NCBI GenBank assembly: GCA_913046805.1 | Contig: CAJWTA010000049.1 | Span: 1 to 7,927, forward strand | DNA: 7,927 bases | Reading direction: 5' to 3' | Origin: an uncultured Fidelibacterota bacterium | GTDB taxonomy: Bacteria; Marinisomatota; Marinisomatia; Marinisomatales; TCS55 | In this document: in pieces, positions 7,416 through 7,927 of the stretch | How positions within the stretch are numbered: position 1 is the stretch's first letter | Layout of the letters: each line of letters opens with the position of its first letter | Notes under the pieces: model-generated | Told to the model about the DNA's origin: nothing | What the model saw: only the letters and a program-made list of their open reading frames with translations | The model's database searches: none | Program-made: the position numbers and the translations under genes

Positions 7416-7927
7416 ATGAAAAATCTGACCAATCAAATACTTATTGCAATGCCACATATGCCAGATGACCGTTTTAAAAAATCAGTGGTTTTGATTTTTG
7501 AGCACAATTCACAAGGAGCAACGGGCCTTGTAATCAATAAGCAAATTGACGAAGAAATAAGTTTAGACATCATCGATGGCCTAAACCAAAAAATGGGTGT
7601 AGAGATTGACAATAAAACTCCAATATATAATGGAGGTCCACTATCGCCAGAAAAAGGTATTGTCATACATAATGACAAAGCACTTTCAAATCATTGTGTG
7701 GAGATTTCTGAAAAATTATTTATATCAAATCATATTGATTCCATCATAAAAGCACAATCAATAGGTAGATGTAATTACAAGTTAATGCTTGGATACGCGG
7801 GGTGGTCGTCTAAGCAGCTTGATTCTGAAATTGAAAATGGAGACTGGATGATTCAAGAGACTTTCTCAGATTTAATTTTTAATAAAGGGGGAGAGCGCGT
7901 TTGGCGGCTCGCTATCAACTCACTTGG
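7416..7927 (+). CDS. yqgE: YqgE/AlgH family protein, 3' end cut by window edge
   Basis: My translation gives 170 residues plus two bases before the window ends; the family is usually about 185-200 residues, so roughly 15-25 are missing. Hallmarks are the N-terminal LIAMPHMPDDRFKKSVV (9-25), EHNSQGATGLVINK (29-42), YNGGPLSPEKGIVIH (71-85), LGYAGWSSKQLDSEI (125-139) with ENGDW, and the terminal ERVWRLAI. These define the YqgE/AlgH (DUF179) fold, a soluble protein of uncertain biochemical role. The Pseudomonas member was named for an effect on alginate gene expression. There is no signal peptide or membrane segment. The ATG at 7416 matches the usual family start close to the LIAMP strand; no Shine-Dalgarno sequence is visible before it. 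It is transcribed divergently from uvrA. In many bacteria the next gene is ruvX/yqgF, which would lie off-window. Confidence 0.93.
   Translation, partial: MKNLTNQILIAMPHMPDDRFKKSVVLIFEHNSQGATGLVINKQIDEEISLDIIDGLNQKMGVEIDNKTPIYNGGPLSPEKGIVIHNDKALSNHCVEISEKLFISNHIDSIIKAQSIGRCNYKLMLGYAGWSSKQLDSEIENGDWMIQETFSDLIFNKGGERVWRLAINSL

Overview
The window is a compact, AT-rich (GC somewhat under 40% by eye) bacterial chromosomal segment with five protein-coding genes and little intergenic DNA. Nothing suggests a plasmid, phage or genomic island. I saw no rRNA or tRNA gene, insertion sequence, CRISPR array or long repeat.

Layout: four genes lie head to tail on the minus strand and probably form one transcription unit. 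In order of transcription they are uvrA (about 7272 down to 4432), a long single-chain transketolase-like gene (4432 to 2102), ruvB (2028 to 1003) and queA (1010 down to the left edge, cut just before its stop). uvrA and the transketolase gene share one base (TAATG). ruvB and queA overlap by 8 bases. A 73-base gap separates the transketolase gene from ruvB. Divergent from this block, a yqgE/algH-family gene starts at 7416 on the plus strand and is cut by the right edge. The roughly 140 bases between uvrA and yqgE are the only sizeable non-coding stretch and should hold both divergent promoters.

How the genes fit together: UvrA recognises DNA damage in nucleotide excision repair, RuvB drives Holliday-junction branch migration, and QueA makes the epoxyqueuosine precursor in tRNA. 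ruvB-queA adjacency is a known bacterial arrangement. The usual ruvB partners ruvA and ruvC are not beside it; a carbon-metabolism gene sits where ruvA would be expected. YqgE is conserved but poorly understood.

Organism: probably an uncultured, perhaps marine, bacterium with a small AT-rich genome. Phylum signals are mixed. RuvB reads like FCB-group (Bacteroidota/Marinimicrobia-like) proteins in its beta-hairpin region and C terminus. The YqgE N terminus reads more like proteobacterial versions. The best uvrA promoter candidate fits both the sigma-70 and Bacteroidota consensus patterns. I do not assign a phylum firmly.

The most distinctive item is the 776-residue transketolase-like protein. 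It keeps almost all transketolase catalytic residues but has Glu where the canonical thiamine-diphosphate motif has Asp (GEG instead of GDG). No clearly undescribed system is visible.
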